Assembly (NCBI GenBank): GCA_036488725.1
Contig: DASXHD010000006.1
Coordinates: 1 to 64,000, forward strand
Reading direction: 5' to 3'
Length of the DNA: 64,000 nucleotides
Source of the DNA: DASXHD01 sp036488725
GTDB lineage: Bacteria; Myxococcota_A; Polyangia; Polyangiales; Polyangiaceae
Made by a program: the position numbers and the translations under genes. The notes beneath the pieces were generated by a model. That model was not told where the DNA came from, did not search any database, and saw nothing but the letters and a program-made list of their open reading frames with translations. This document shows, one piece after another, positions 19,017 through 27,316 of this stretch (position 1 is the first letter of the stretch; each line of letters begins with the position of its first letter).

Positions 19017-19928
19017 ATGAGTGCGGACGCGCGCCGATTTCTCGTCGTGACCGGCAAGGGCGGAGTCGGCAAGACGACCGTGGCCGCGGCCTACGCGATC
19101 GCCCTCGCCGCGCGCGGCAAGCGCGTCCTCGTCGCGATGTGCAACGCGAAAGAGCGTCTCTCGTCGATGCTCGGAAGCGATCTCATCGGCACCGACGTCA
19201 TCTCGGTCGGCGCGAACATTTGGGCCGTCAACATGACGCCCGAGATCGCGCTCGAAGAGTACGGAATGATGGCGCTCAAATCGAAGGCGCTCTATTCGCT
19301 CCTCTTCGACAACAAATACGTGCGCGTCTTCTTTCGCGCGGTGCCGGGCATGAGCGAGTGGGCGATGCTCGGCAAAGCGTGGTTTCACACGACCGAGACG
19401 CTGCCCGACGGCTCGCCCAAATACGACGTCGTCATTCTCGACGCGCCGGCGACCGGTCACGGCCTCGACATGCTGCGCGTGCCGAAGGTCATCGTCGAGG
19501 TGGTGCCGCCGGGTCTCTTGCGACGCGACGCCGAGCGCGCGTGGAACATGTTCCGCGATGCCGAAGCGTGCGGCGTCGTGCTCGTGACACTGCCCGAAGA
19601 AATGCCGACGACCGAGACGATCGAGCTCGCCGACGCGCTCACGGGCGAGCTCGGGATGAACATCTCGCGCGTCGTGGTGAACGGCGTCTTGCCGCCGCTC
19701 TTCTCGCGCGAGGAGCGCGCCGTCCTCGAGAAGCTCGCGATCGATCCGCACGACGCGGGCACTTCGGCGCTCGACGCTGCGCGCGTTCGGGCGGTGCGCG
19801 AGCGCGTCCAAGCCGACAGCCTCGCGCGCCTCGCCAAGGAGCTGCCGATCGAGCCGGCGTTCATGCCGCTGCTCTTCGAAGACGCCGCGACCCCCGCCGC
19901 GATCCGCGAGCTCGCGAAGCGACTTTAG
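19017..19928 (+). CDS. ArsA/GET3-type ATPase
   Basis: 303 residues from the ATG at 19017, with GGAG 8 nt upstream. The N-terminus is FLVVTGKGGVGKTTVAAAYAIALAARGKRVLV, with the deviant Walker A (GKGGVGKTT) typical of ArsA, Get3, ParA and MinD. YDVVILDAPATGHGLDMLRVP is the Walker B/switch II of the ArsA group. The protein is a single-domain homologue without neighbouring ars genes. In myxobacteria such proteins are usually annotated anion-transporting ATPase, but arsenic export is not supported by the context. Its 3' end overlaps the convergent lipoprotein gene by 4 bp. Confidence 0.88.
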   Translation: MSADARRFLVVTGKGGVGKTTVAAAYAIALAARGKRVLVAMCNAKERLSSMLGSDLIGTDVISVGANIWAVNMTPEIALEEYGMMALKSKALYSLLFDNKYVRVFFRAVPGMSEWAMLGKAWFHTTETLPDGSPKYDVVILDAPATGHGLDMLRVPKVIVEVVPPGLLRRDAERAWNMFRDAEACGVVLVTLPEEMPTTETIELADALTGELGMNISRVVVNGVLPPLFSREERAVLEKLAIDPHDAGTSALDAARVRAVRERVQADSLARLAKELPIEPAFMPLLFEDAATPAAIRELAKRL

Positions 19929-20479
19929 CGCCGCGCCTTGCGGGCGAGCGCGACGAGCGCGGCGCCGCACTTTCGGTCCTGCTGCGCGGTGCACACGTCC
20001 GCGAGCAGATTGGCCTCGAACGGATCGACGCCCTTCACGCCTTTGCCGAGGACGCGCGGATCGAGAATTTTCCGCGCGCCGGCGTAATCGCCGCTGACGT
20101 AGAGCGCGTGCGCGACCGCGACGACCTCGTCGGCGCCCGCGTCGGCGGCGAGCTCCGTCGGCGCGGGTGCGACGGTTTCCGTCGCCGTCGCGACAGGCAA
20201 AAGCTCGGGCTGATCTTTTTTGAGAATCGCGTCGCGCGCGGCCTTGTCGGCGTTCTCGGCCTTGAGCTTGTCCGACACAGACTGCAAATCGAGCAGCTTC
20301 TTCGCCGCGGCTTGTCCGCTCGGGCTCTTCGAGTCGGCCGCGACCGCCGCGCTGCACGCCGCGGCCGCGCCTTTGACGTCGTAATTCTTGTCCAGGTCGA
20401 CGCACCGATCGTAATCGGCTTTCGCTTTGTCCTGGCACGCTGCTGCGAGCAAGAAAAGAACGAGGACCGCGCGTCGCAT
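19925..20479 (-). CDS. lipoprotein, TPR-like, unknown function
   Basis: 184 residues. The signal is MRRAVLVLFLLAAAC, with the lipobox cysteine at 15. The mature part is Ala/Lys/Asp-rich and mostly helical, with pairs of cysteines (RCVDLD, AAACSAAV; DVCTAQQDRKCGAAL), and has helix-pair repeats resembling TPR/Sel1 units (ALYVSGDYAGARKIL). It is probably periplasmic. No function can be assigned. Confidence 0.8.
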   Translation of the reverse strand: MRRAVLVLFLLAAACQDKAKADYDRCVDLDKNYDVKGAAAACSAAVAADSKSPSGQAAAKKLLDLQSVSDKLKAENADKAARDAILKKDQPELLPVATATETVAPAPTELAADAGADEVVAVAHALYVSGDYAGARKILDPRVLGKGVKGVDPFEANLLADVCTAQQDRKCGAALVALARKARR

Positions 20480-20538
20480 GAGCCGAGCCTACCACCGTTG
20501 ACATCGCGTGAAGCCATGAGGACGCTGTCCCCCCGCGC

Positions 20539-21291
20539 ATGCCGTACACGTATGAATATCCGCGCCCGGCCGTCACGGTCGACGTCGTGCTGTTCACGAT
20601 TCGCGGCGGCGACCTCGCCGTCCTGATGATTCGGCGCGGCGGCCCGCCGTTCAAAGGTCAGTGGGCGCTGCCGGGCGGCTTCGTCGAAGAAAATGAGAGC
20701 CTCGAGCGCGCGGCGGCGCGCGAGCTCGAAGAAGAAACCGGCATCGCGCAGACCGCGCTCGAGCAGCTCGGCGCGTTCGGCGATCCAGGCCGCGATCCGC
20801 GTGGGCACACGGTGAGCGTCGCGTTCTATGCGTTCCTCGTCGCGCCTGCGCGCCCGGTCGCGGCCGACGACGCAGCCGACGCGCAGTGGATTTCGATCGC
20901 GTCGCTCGCACGTCAGCGCGTCGCCTTCGACCACCCACGCATCATCGCGCTCGCCGTCGAGCGTCTGCGCGAGCACCTCGCGTCCTTCGCGAGCGAAGCG
21001 CCGACGCGTCCCGCCCTCGAGCTCGTCCCGCCGCGCTTCACCTTGAGCGAGCTCCAACACGTCCACGAAGCCGTTCTCGGCCGGCAGCTCGACAAGCGGA
21101 ATTTCCGCGCGAAATTGCTGCTTCGCGAGCTCGTCGAGCCCGTCGCCGCGGCACACCGCACGGGCCGCCACCGGCCCGCGCAGCTTTATCGGTGGAGCAC
21201 CAAAACGTCGATTCATCCGCCGCCGGTCGCGCCGCCGCCCGCGCGCGCCGCGCGTCCGCGCAAACGCGCGCGCAAATCGAAGTCGGAGTAA
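20539..21291 (+). CDS. NrtR-type Nudix regulator
   Basis: 250 residues. The N-terminal Nudix domain has an intact Nudix box at residues 47-69 (G-x5-E-x7-RELEEETGI). The C-terminal half (FTLSELQHVHEAVLGRQLDKRNFRAKLL) is the winged helix of NrtR repressors of NAD biosynthesis. A basic tail ends the protein. The gene is 11 bp upstream of a nicotinate phosphoribosyltransferase homologue, the classic NrtR target. Many NrtR proteins have lost catalytic residues in the Nudix box, but this one has not, so it may still hydrolyse an ADP-ribose-like compound as well as bind DNA. Confidence 0.88.
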   Translation: MPYTYEYPRPAVTVDVVLFTIRGGDLAVLMIRRGGPPFKGQWALPGGFVEENESLERAAARELEEETGIAQTALEQLGAFGDPGRDPRGHTVSVAFYAFLVAPARPVAADDAADAQWISIASLARQRVAFDHPRIIALAVERLREHLASFASEAPTRPALELVPPRFTLSELQHVHEAVLGRQLDKRNFRAKLLLRELVEPVAAAHRTGRHRPAQLYRWSTKTSIHPPPVAPPPARAARPRKRARKSKSE

Positions 21292-21302
21292 CCTCAGCAG
21301 TC

Positions 21303-22727
21303 ATGCCGCCGCCGATCCCCACGCTCACGGTCAACCCGCTGTCGGTCGGTCTCGACGCGTTCCACGCCGTCGCCGCCGCGCACCACGCGGGCATCGAGAA
21401 CGTCCGCTCGACCTTCGAGCTCGTGCTCGACAACGTCGAGTCGGGCGGCTTGCGGGTGCTCGCGGGCATCGAGCCGCTCGTCGACGCGCTCGAGCGATTT
21501 CGCATCAAGGGCGAAGAGGCGACGTACCTCAAAGAGATCGGCGCGATCTCGCCCGAGCTCTCGCGCAAGCTCGACGGCGCGCGCTTCACATGCGACGTCG
21601 ACGCGGTGCCGGAGGGCTCGGTCGTGTGCCCGGGCCAGCCCGTCGTCTCGATCGAAGGTCCGTTCTGGCAAGCGCAGCTCGTCGCCGCGTGGGTGCTGAG
21701 CTCGGTCGACGGCGCCACGCAAGTCGCATCCCAAATCGCGCGCTGCGTGATCGCCGCCGAAGGCGCAGAGATCATCGAAGCCGGCGCCGTCCTCCTCGGC
21801 CGCCTCGGCGGAAATGCGCTCCACGCGCGCGCCGCGTACGTCGGCGGCGCCGGCGCGACAACCCACGCGCTCGCTGGCCGTCGCTACGGCATCCCTGTGC
21901 GCGCGCTCCAGCCCGAGTCGTTCGTCCTCGCGGCGAAAGACGAGCAATCGGCGTTCGAAGCGTGGCTCCGCGCCGTGCCCGAGCAGCCAATCGTGCGCGT
22001 CGACGTTCGCGACGCGGCCGCCGGAATCGACAAAATCGTCGCGGCGGCACGGGCCCGCGCGACCGCATCGTGGAGCGACGCGCCCATCGCGATCGAAATC
22101 GCCGCGAGCGAAATCCTCGACGCGTGGTCGTTCGCTTACGAGCGCTTCGCGAAGGCGGGCCTCAAGGAGCCGGTCATCGTCGTGTCGGGCGTCACGTCGC
22201 CGGAGCACGTGAGCGATCTCCGCCGCAGCGGCGCGCCCATCGCCGCGTTCGTCGTCGCGCCGGTCGTCGATTCGTTTCCGCGCGCGCGCTACGACCTCGT
22301 CGCGATCGAGCAAGAAGGCTCCTGGTCGCCGCGCCTCCACGTGAGCCTTGCGCACGGCGCGCGCGGCGTTCCCGGGCGAAAAGTGGTGCTCCGCTACTTC
22401 GACGCCGACGGTCACCCGGTGGGTGACATCACGCACGCGGCGAACGAACGACACACGACGGTGCGCGACGCGCGCCTCGTCGATTTGCGAACGGGCCAAG
22501 TCGTACGCCTGCGCGACGCGGCGTCGAGCGCGCCCATCCTCCGCAACGTGATGCGCGCCGGCAAGCGCGTCCAAACGCTCGAGTCCGCGCGCGAGCTCCG
22601 CGAGCGATCGCTCCGCGCCGTGCAGTCGCTCTTGCCGAAGCACAAACGACCGACCGCGCCCGCGCGCTACCCGAGCGGCGTCACGCCGTCGCTCGCCGCG
22701 CTCCGCCGCGATCTCTCCGGCGCCTGA
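21303..22727 (+). CDS. nicotinate phosphoribosyltransferase homologue, active site degenerate
   Basis: 474 residues with the overall NAPRTase layout: FRIKGEEATYLKEIG, DAVPEGSVVCPGQPVVSIEGPFWQAQL, ARAAYVGGAG, LAGRRYGIPVRA, and a late FDADGHPVGDI. The catalytic motifs are changed throughout. EFGxRR is EAGAVLLGR (159-167), GTxAHS with its phosphorylatable His is ALQPES (201-206), LLDTYD is VRVDVRDA, and VRIDSGD is IEIAASE. It probably binds rather than makes nicotinate mononucleotide, or acts on another substrate. It is coupled in an operon with the NrtR-type regulator. The 3' end overlaps the convergent P450 gene by 61 bp. Confidence 0.82.
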   Translation: MPPPIPTLTVNPLSVGLDAFHAVAAAHHAGIENVRSTFELVLDNVESGGLRVLAGIEPLVDALERFRIKGEEATYLKEIGAISPELSRKLDGARFTCDVDAVPEGSVVCPGQPVVSIEGPFWQAQLVAAWVLSSVDGATQVASQIARCVIAAEGAEIIEAGAVLLGRLGGNALHARAAYVGGAGATTHALAGRRYGIPVRALQPESFVLAAKDEQSAFEAWLRAVPEQPIVRVDVRDAAAGIDKIVAAARARATASWSDAPIAIEIAASEILDAWSFAYERFAKAGLKEPVIVVSGVTSPEHVSDLRRSGAPIAAFVVAPVVDSFPRARYDLVAIEQEGSWSPRLHVSLAHGARGVPGRKVVLRYFDADGHPVGDITHAANERHTTVRDARLVDLRTGQVVRLRDAASSAPILRNVMRAGKRVQTLESARELRERSLRAVQSLLPKHKRPTAPARYPSGVTPSLAALRRDLSGA

Positions 22728-24064
22728 CGCGCGAGCAGTCGCATCGGCAGGCCCCCCTTCGGACGCAGCGTGACGACCGGATCGAGCGCGATCGCGAAGC
22801 CCGGCAAGAGCTCGAGCCGCACGCGCTGAACGATCCGCGCGAGGACGAGCGTCGCCTCGGCCATCGCAAAGACGTTCCCGATGCACGTGCGCGGCCCGCC
22901 GCCGAACGGCAAGTACGCGTGCTTGTGTCGCGCTTCCTTTTCGCGCGCCGAAAACCGCGTCGGGTCGAACGCCTCCGGATTGGGCCAAATCGCGGGCGAG
23001 CGATGCAGCACATACGGCGAGATGCCGACAGTCGCGTCCTTCGGAATTTCCCACTCGCCGACCCGATCGGCTTCGAGCGCGCGCCTCTCGAACGTCCAGA
23101 CCGGCGGATACAAACGCATCGTCTCCTCGACGACCATCTGCGCCGTCGCGAGCTTCTTCACGTCGTCGATGCCGACGTGCGCGCGATCGCCGAGCACCGC
23201 ATCGGCCTCGTCGCGCACGCGCCGCGCCCACTCGGGGTGCTTCGAAAGCATGTAGAGCGCAAACGAAAGCGCGTTCGCGGTCGTCTCGTGGCCGGCCGAG
23301 ACCATCGTGATGAGCTCGTCGCGAAGGAGCTTGTCGCTCATCGGCTCGCCGGTCTCTTCGTCCCGCGCGTCGAGCAGCATCGAGAGGAGATCGTCCTTCG
23401 GCCCCGACGCGCGTCGCTCGGCGATCATGCCGTAAATGAGCGCGTCGAACTTTTTCATCTCGCGCTTCATCTGAATGTTCTTGAACGTGGGCACCGAGAG
23501 CGGAATGGGCACGAGCGCCTCGGCATAGTCGTTCGCCCAGCGAAGCCCGATCGAGAGGGCGTGGCCGATCGCCTTCGCGTCGCCGTCGAGCTCGCGCGAA
23601 AGGAGCGCCCGCCCGACGACGCGGAACGTGAGCCGCATCATCTCGGCGTGCACGTCGATGGTCTGCCCGATCGACTCGCGGTCCCACCGCGCGAGCATGT
23701 CGCTCGTGCAATCATCCATCGCGCGGACGAACGACGCGATGCGCTCGCGATGAAACGCGGGCTGCGCGAGCTTGCGCTGCCTCCGCCAGACCTCGCCTTC
23801 GCTCGTGACGAGCCCTTGCCCGAGGATGACTTTGAGCCCGGCGTAGTTCCGGCTCTTCTCGTAGTTCTTCGGGTTCTCGACCAAGACATGCCGGATCGCG
23901 TCCGGATTCGTGAGGAGCACGTAATCCAGGTGCAGCATGTGGAAGCCGACGACGTCGCCGTGCTCGCGCGTCGCGCTCATGAAGAGCTCGAGCGGCTCGC
24001 GCAGCGCGCCGAACACCGAGCCGAGGACGGGCAAACCAGGCGGACCGGGCGGATAAGACGGCAT
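22667..24064 (-). CDS. cytochrome P450
   Basis: 465 residues. N-terminus MPSYPPGPPGLPVLGSVFG has the proline-rich hinge without a membrane anchor, so it is soluble. The I-helix is MVSAGHETTANAL, the ExxR motif is EETMRLYPP, and the haem loop is FGGGPRTCIG. The wording groups with CYP102/CYP4-like fatty-acid or xenobiotic hydroxylases, but no fused reductase is present. The start is the ATG at 24064, as the frame upstream runs into the operators. It is divergent from, and probably repressed by, the TetR gene at 24147. The last ~20 codons lie over the NAPRTase gene. Confidence 0.96.
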   Translation of the reverse strand: MPSYPPGPPGLPVLGSVFGALREPLELFMSATREHGDVVGFHMLHLDYVLLTNPDAIRHVLVENPKNYEKSRNYAGLKVILGQGLVTSEGEVWRRQRKLAQPAFHRERIASFVRAMDDCTSDMLARWDRESIGQTIDVHAEMMRLTFRVVGRALLSRELDGDAKAIGHALSIGLRWANDYAEALVPIPLSVPTFKNIQMKREMKKFDALIYGMIAERRASGPKDDLLSMLLDARDEETGEPMSDKLLRDELITMVSAGHETTANALSFALYMLSKHPEWARRVRDEADAVLGDRAHVGIDDVKKLATAQMVVEETMRLYPPVWTFERRALEADRVGEWEIPKDATVGISPYVLHRSPAIWPNPEAFDPTRFSAREKEARHKHAYLPFGGGPRTCIGNVFAMAEATLVLARIVQRVRLELLPGFAIALDPVVTLRPKGGLPMRLLARQAPERSRRSAASDGVTPLG

Positions 24065-24080
24065 TTCGGGCCTCCGAAGA

Positions 24081-24104
24081 GAACATGAGGGTGGCCTCAT
24101 GTTC
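24081..24104. promoter_or_regulatory. TetR-type operator O1
   Basis: Perfect palindrome GAACATGAGG-GTGG-CCTCATGTTC in the 82-bp gap between the P450 and TetR genes. Length and symmetry are typical of TetR-family sites. Confidence 0.75.
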
Positions 24105-24113
24105 TTCGGCTCG

Positions 24114-24135
24114 AATGTGAGGCCAGCCTCATGTT
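24114..24135. promoter_or_regulatory. TetR-type operator O2
   Basis: A second, imperfect copy of O1: AATGTGAGG-CCAG-CCTCATGTT, with the same CCTCATGTT arm and a 4-nt spacer. Its centre is 32 bp from that of O1, about three helical turns, so two dimers would bind the same face. It ends 11 bp before the TetR start, so it should give autoregulation. Confidence 0.7.
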
Positions 24136-24146
24136 ATTGTCAAGGC

Positions 24147-24764
24147 GTGGCCCCGAAAAAGGTCGAGCGGCGCGTCCCGGCGCAAGAGCGGAGCCGTGAG
24201 CGCGTCGCGCGCATCCTCGACGCCGCGGCGTACGAGTTCGCCGAACGCGGGGTCGAAGCGGCGACGATCGAGGCCATCGCCCAGCGCGCGCGAACCTCGG
24301 TCGGATCGATCTACCAATTTTTTCCGAACAAGCTCGCCCTCTACGAGGCCATCGGCGCGCAGTACCTCGAGGACGTGCGGTCGCTCTTCGGGATGCTGGT
24401 CCACACAGAGTCCGGTTTGCCGTGGCGCGAGGTCGTCGGCGGCGCGGTCGACTCGTTCGCGGCGATGCACCGAACGAGCGTCAGCTTCCGCGCGATCGCT
24501 TCGAACATCTTTTATTCGCGGCGCTTTCTCGACGCAGGCCAGGCGATGAACCGCGAGCTCGCCGAGCGCGCCGAAGCGGTGTTCGTCCAATTCGCCAAAA
24601 AGAAGCTCCCGCCCGCGCGTCGCAAGCTGATCGCCACCGTCGCCATCGAGACGCTCTCCGCGTTGCTTCTCTTCGCGACCGAGCAACCCCGCCCGCGGAG
24701 CGACGCGCTCCTCGGTGAGGCAAAAGTCGTCATCGAGAGATACCTCGAGCCCTATCTGGATTGA
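24147..24764 (+). CDS. TetR/AcrR family transcriptional regulator
   Basis: About 205 residues from a GTG at 24147 with AAGG five bases upstream. The frame is open further left but would run through the operators. The N-terminal helix-turn-helix is RILDAAAYEFAERGVEAATIEAIAQRARTSVGSIYQFFPNKLALYEAI, the TetR signature. The C-terminal ligand domain is unassigned. It should repress the divergent P450 gene and itself through the two palindromes at 24081-24135, with an effector that is probably the P450 substrate (inference). Confidence 0.93.
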   Translation: MAPKKVERRVPAQERSRERVARILDAAAYEFAERGVEAATIEAIAQRARTSVGSIYQFFPNKLALYEAIGAQYLEDVRSLFGMLVHTESGLPWREVVGGAVDSFAAMHRTSVSFRAIASNIFYSRRFLDAGQAMNRELAERAEAVFVQFAKKKLPPARRKLIATVAIETLSALLLFATEQPRPRSDALLGEAKVVIERYLEPYLD

Positions 24765-24829
24765 GGGTTGCCCTCCGGCAGAGCTGTCCTTAGGCTACGC
24801 GGCCCAACCAACTCATAGGAGCCGCAGAA

Positions 24830-25432
24830 ATGGCCTACGAACTTCCCCCGCTGCCGTATCCCTACGACGCTCTCGAGCCGCACATCGACAAGGCGACCCT
24901 CGAGCTTCATCACGACAAGCACCACAAGGGCTACGTCGACGGTTTGAACGCCGCGCTCGGCAAGCTCGAAGAATCGCGCAAGTCGGGCGACACGGCGCTC
25001 GTGCAGCACTACGAGCGACTCGTCGCGTTCCACGGCGCGGGTCACCAAAACCACGTCCAGTACTGGACGAACATGAAGCCGAAGGGCGGCGGCGAGCCGA
25101 CCGGGCCGGTCGCCGATCAGATCAAGCGCGACTACGGCTCGTTCGAAGCGTTCAAAAAAGAATTCACCGCGGCGACGGTCAGCGTCGAGGGCTCGGGCTG
25201 GGGTCTCCTCGCTTGGGAGCCGCTCGGCAAGCGCCTCGTGACGCTCGCGCTCATGAATCATCAGAACAGCGCGTTTCCCGGCGCGATCCCGCTCCTCATC
25301 TGCGACGCGTGGGAGCACGCCTATTATCTCAAGTACCAAAACAAGCGCGCCGACTACGTCGCCGCTTGGTGGAATTGCGTGAACTGGGACGACGTCGCGA
25401 AACGCTTCGCGGTGGCGACTCACTCGCACTGA
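24830..25432 (+). CDS. sod: superoxide dismutase (Fe/Mn family)
   Basis: 200 residues. The metal ligands are His27 (LELHHDKHH), His75 (GHQNHVQYW), Asp159 and His163 (DAWEHAYYLKYQN). No signal peptide, so cytoplasmic. The second-sphere glutamine appears to be in NHQNSAF (Gln145), the position used by Mn-type enzymes, with Gly at the Fe-type Gln69 position, so manganese or cambialistic use is more likely than strict iron. The stop overlaps the start of the next gene (TGATG). Confidence 0.95.
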   Translation: MAYELPPLPYPYDALEPHIDKATLELHHDKHHKGYVDGLNAALGKLEESRKSGDTALVQHYERLVAFHGAGHQNHVQYWTNMKPKGGGEPTGPVADQIKRDYGSFEAFKKEFTAATVSVEGSGWGLLAWEPLGKRLVTLALMNHQNSAFPGAIPLLICDAWEHAYYLKYQNKRADYVAAWWNCVNWDDVAKRFAVATHSH

Positions 25433-25977
25433 TGGAGACCGAAACCAAGCAGCGGCTCGCGGCCGAGCTTCTCGAGCAACACGGCGAGAGCTTCGACGTG
25501 GACATCCCCAAAGCGCTCGCGGCGTTCTTCGCGAGCGGCGGCGCGTTCAACTGCGAGGGAAAGTGCGCGAAACTGAGCGTGCCGGGTTGGCAGCCCGGCA
25601 CGTTCCGCCTCGTCGTCGCGCCGCCGTCGTGGGAAGTGGCGTCCGAGATCAACGTCGACGACGCCATCGTCGGCGAGGACGGCGAGTGGGAAGCCGCGCG
25701 CAACTTCGTTCCGCTCTTCAACGTCGACGAGAGCTCGTACATCGTCGCGAAGATCGACGAGCCCGGCGTGCCCGTCGGCTTCTTCAACGAAGAGGCCTTC
25801 CGCGAAGACGGAAAAGGCTACAAAAACGGCGTTTTCATGATCGCGAAGTCTCTCGCCGATTTTCGCGAGTCGCTCGTCGACGTCGCGGGCGAAGCCGATT
25901 TCGAGTGCGAGATCGAAGACGAGATCTGGGACGAGCTCGACGACGACGAAGACGACGACGACGAGGAAGACGATTGA
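25432..25977 (+). CDS. acidic protein, SMI1/KNR4-like (SUKH) candidate
   Basis: 181 residues. Starts at the ATG overlapping the sod stop. The middle part, EWEAARNFVPLFNVDESSYIVAKIDEPGVPVGFFNEEAFREDGKGYKNGVFMIAKSLADFRESLV, has the wording of the SMI1/KNR4 fold: a xFVPLfxxd strand, then a helix with SLxxFLxxL. The C-terminus is almost pure Asp/Glu (about 18 residues). SUKH proteins are often immunity proteins for toxins, but no toxin is next to it, so a general role is equally likely. The stop overlaps the esterase start (TTGA). Confidence 0.7.
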   Translation: METETKQRLAAELLEQHGESFDVDIPKALAAFFASGGAFNCEGKCAKLSVPGWQPGTFRLVVAPPSWEVASEINVDDAIVGEDGEWEAARNFVPLFNVDESSYIVAKIDEPGVPVGFFNEEAFREDGKGYKNGVFMIAKSLADFRESLVDVAGEADFECEIEDEIWDELDDDEDDDDEEDD

Positions 25978-27005
25978 AACCGTGGTCGGTACCGCTGCGC
26001 GGCAAGCTCGACGAAGTCGAGGTCGATAGCCGCGCGCTTCGAGGCAATCGACTCGGCGACCCTCATGTGCGGCCGCTCTGGGTCTATCGCCCACCGGCGT
26101 ACGAGCAAGACGGCGCGCGGCGGTTTCCGACGATTTATTTGATTCAAGGTCTCACCGGCCAAGTCGACATGTGGCGCAACCGGTCTTCGTTTCGACCGAA
26201 CGTGATCGAGCTCGTCGACGAGCTCTTCGCGCGGCCCGAGACGCCGCCGTGTCTGGTCGTGATGGTCGACGCGTGGACGTCGCTCGGCGGAAGCCAGTAC
26301 GTCGACTCGCCGGCGACCGGGAAATATCAAACGTATCTTTGCGACGACGTGGTCGCGTTCGTCGACGCGAAATACCGCACGAAAGCCGATCGAAATCACC
26401 GCGCGCTCACCGGGAAATCGAGCGGCGGTTACGGCGCGATGGTCGTGCCGATGATGCGACCCGACGTGTTCGGCGCGCTCGCGACGCACGCGGGCGACGC
26501 GCTCTTCGAGCTTTGTTACGCGCGGACGTTCGGCGGCACGGTCCGCGCGCTCCGCGAATACGGCGGCAGCTTCGAAAAATTTTGGGCCGACTTTCGCTCG
26601 CGGCCCGCGCTGAGCAAGTCGGGCGATCACACGCTGCTCAACGACTACTGCATGGCCGCATGTTACTCGGCCGACCCCGACGGCACCGTGCGCCTCCCGT
26701 TCGACACGACGACCGCCGAGCGCATTCCGGACGTTTGGGCGCGTTGGCTCGCGCTCGACCCGGTCTACATGGCGCGCCGCCCGGACTACGCGCGCGCGCT
26801 GAAATCGATGCGTGCAATCTACATCGATGCCGGCAACCGCGACGAGTACTACCTCGACCTCGGCGCCGAAGCGTTCCACCGCGCGCTCCTCGAAATCGGC
26901 ATCGAAGATCATTTCTTCGAGCTCTTCGACGCGACCCACGCGGCCATCGAGTATCGCTACCCGAAGGCGATGGCGTACCTCGCCGAACGAATCAGCGGCG
27001 AGTGA
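25974..27005 (+). CDS. putative esterase (esterase D/antigen 85 type alpha/beta hydrolase)
   Basis: 343 residues from a TTG at 25974 that overlaps the previous stop. The first strand is PTIYLIQGLTGQVDMW, the nucleophile elbow is GKSSGGYGAMV, then YIDAGNRDEYYLD (acid) and FDATHAAIEYRYP (His). This is the S-formylglutathione hydrolase/esterase D layout. No signal peptide is seen, so it is probably cytoplasmic. It forms a tightly packed trio with sod and the acidic protein. The 3' end overlaps the convergent PilZ gene by 14 bp. Confidence 0.88.
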   Translation: MKPWSVPLRGKLDEVEVDSRALRGNRLGDPHVRPLWVYRPPAYEQDGARRFPTIYLIQGLTGQVDMWRNRSSFRPNVIELVDELFARPETPPCLVVMVDAWTSLGGSQYVDSPATGKYQTYLCDDVVAFVDAKYRTKADRNHRALTGKSSGGYGAMVVPMMRPDVFGALATHAGDALFELCYARTFGGTVRALREYGGSFEKFWADFRSRPALSKSGDHTLLNDYCMAACYSADPDGTVRLPFDTTTAERIPDVWARWLALDPVYMARRPDYARALKSMRAIYIDAGNRDEYYLDLGAEAFHRALLEIGIEDHFFELFDATHAAIEYRYPKAMAYLAERISGE

Positions 27006-27303
27006 GCAGCTTCTCGAGCAAGTCGCGCGAGTAGCTCGAGAGCTCGCGGAAGACGACGCCCATACCGCTCGGATTACTCTCGACGCGCACGACCTCGCCG
27101 ACGCCTTCGATGGTCTCGATGTCATCCATGATGACCGAGAAATGGAGGTTCACCTTCGTCCCGATCGGAAGCGGCGACTGCGTGCGAACGAAGACGCCGG
27201 TCTTCGAGATGTTGGTGATGTACTCCTGAATGAAGGCGTCGAACGACTCGAACTCTTTGTTGATCGTGATTCGCTCTTCGCCGCGTTTGCCGTCGTTCAC
27301 CAT
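26992..27303 (-). CDS. PilZ-domain protein
   Basis: 103 residues from the ATG at 27303. Sequence is RITINKEFESFDAFIQEYITNISKTGVFVRTQSPLPIGTKVNLHFSV followed by EGVGEVVRV and GMGVVF. This is the myxobacterial TIGR02266-type PilZ variant: it keeps the ISxTGvFV and GxGV/GMGVVF strands but lacks a clear RxxxR c-di-GMP motif. In Myxococcus such proteins affect motility and polysaccharide. Ligand binding here is not assured. Confidence 0.88.
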   Translation of the reverse strand: MVNDGKRGEERITINKEFESFDAFIQEYITNISKTGVFVRTQSPLPIGTKVNLHFSVIMDDIETIEGVGEVVRVESNPSGMGVVFRELSSYSRDLLEKLLTRR

Positions 27304-27316
27304 CGCGATGCTAGCA

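Noticed and set aside
19017..19928. arsenic resistance role for the ArsA-like ATPase
   Set aside because: No arsB, arsC, arsD or arsR nearby, and the single-domain protein is equally like Get3-type targeting ATPases.
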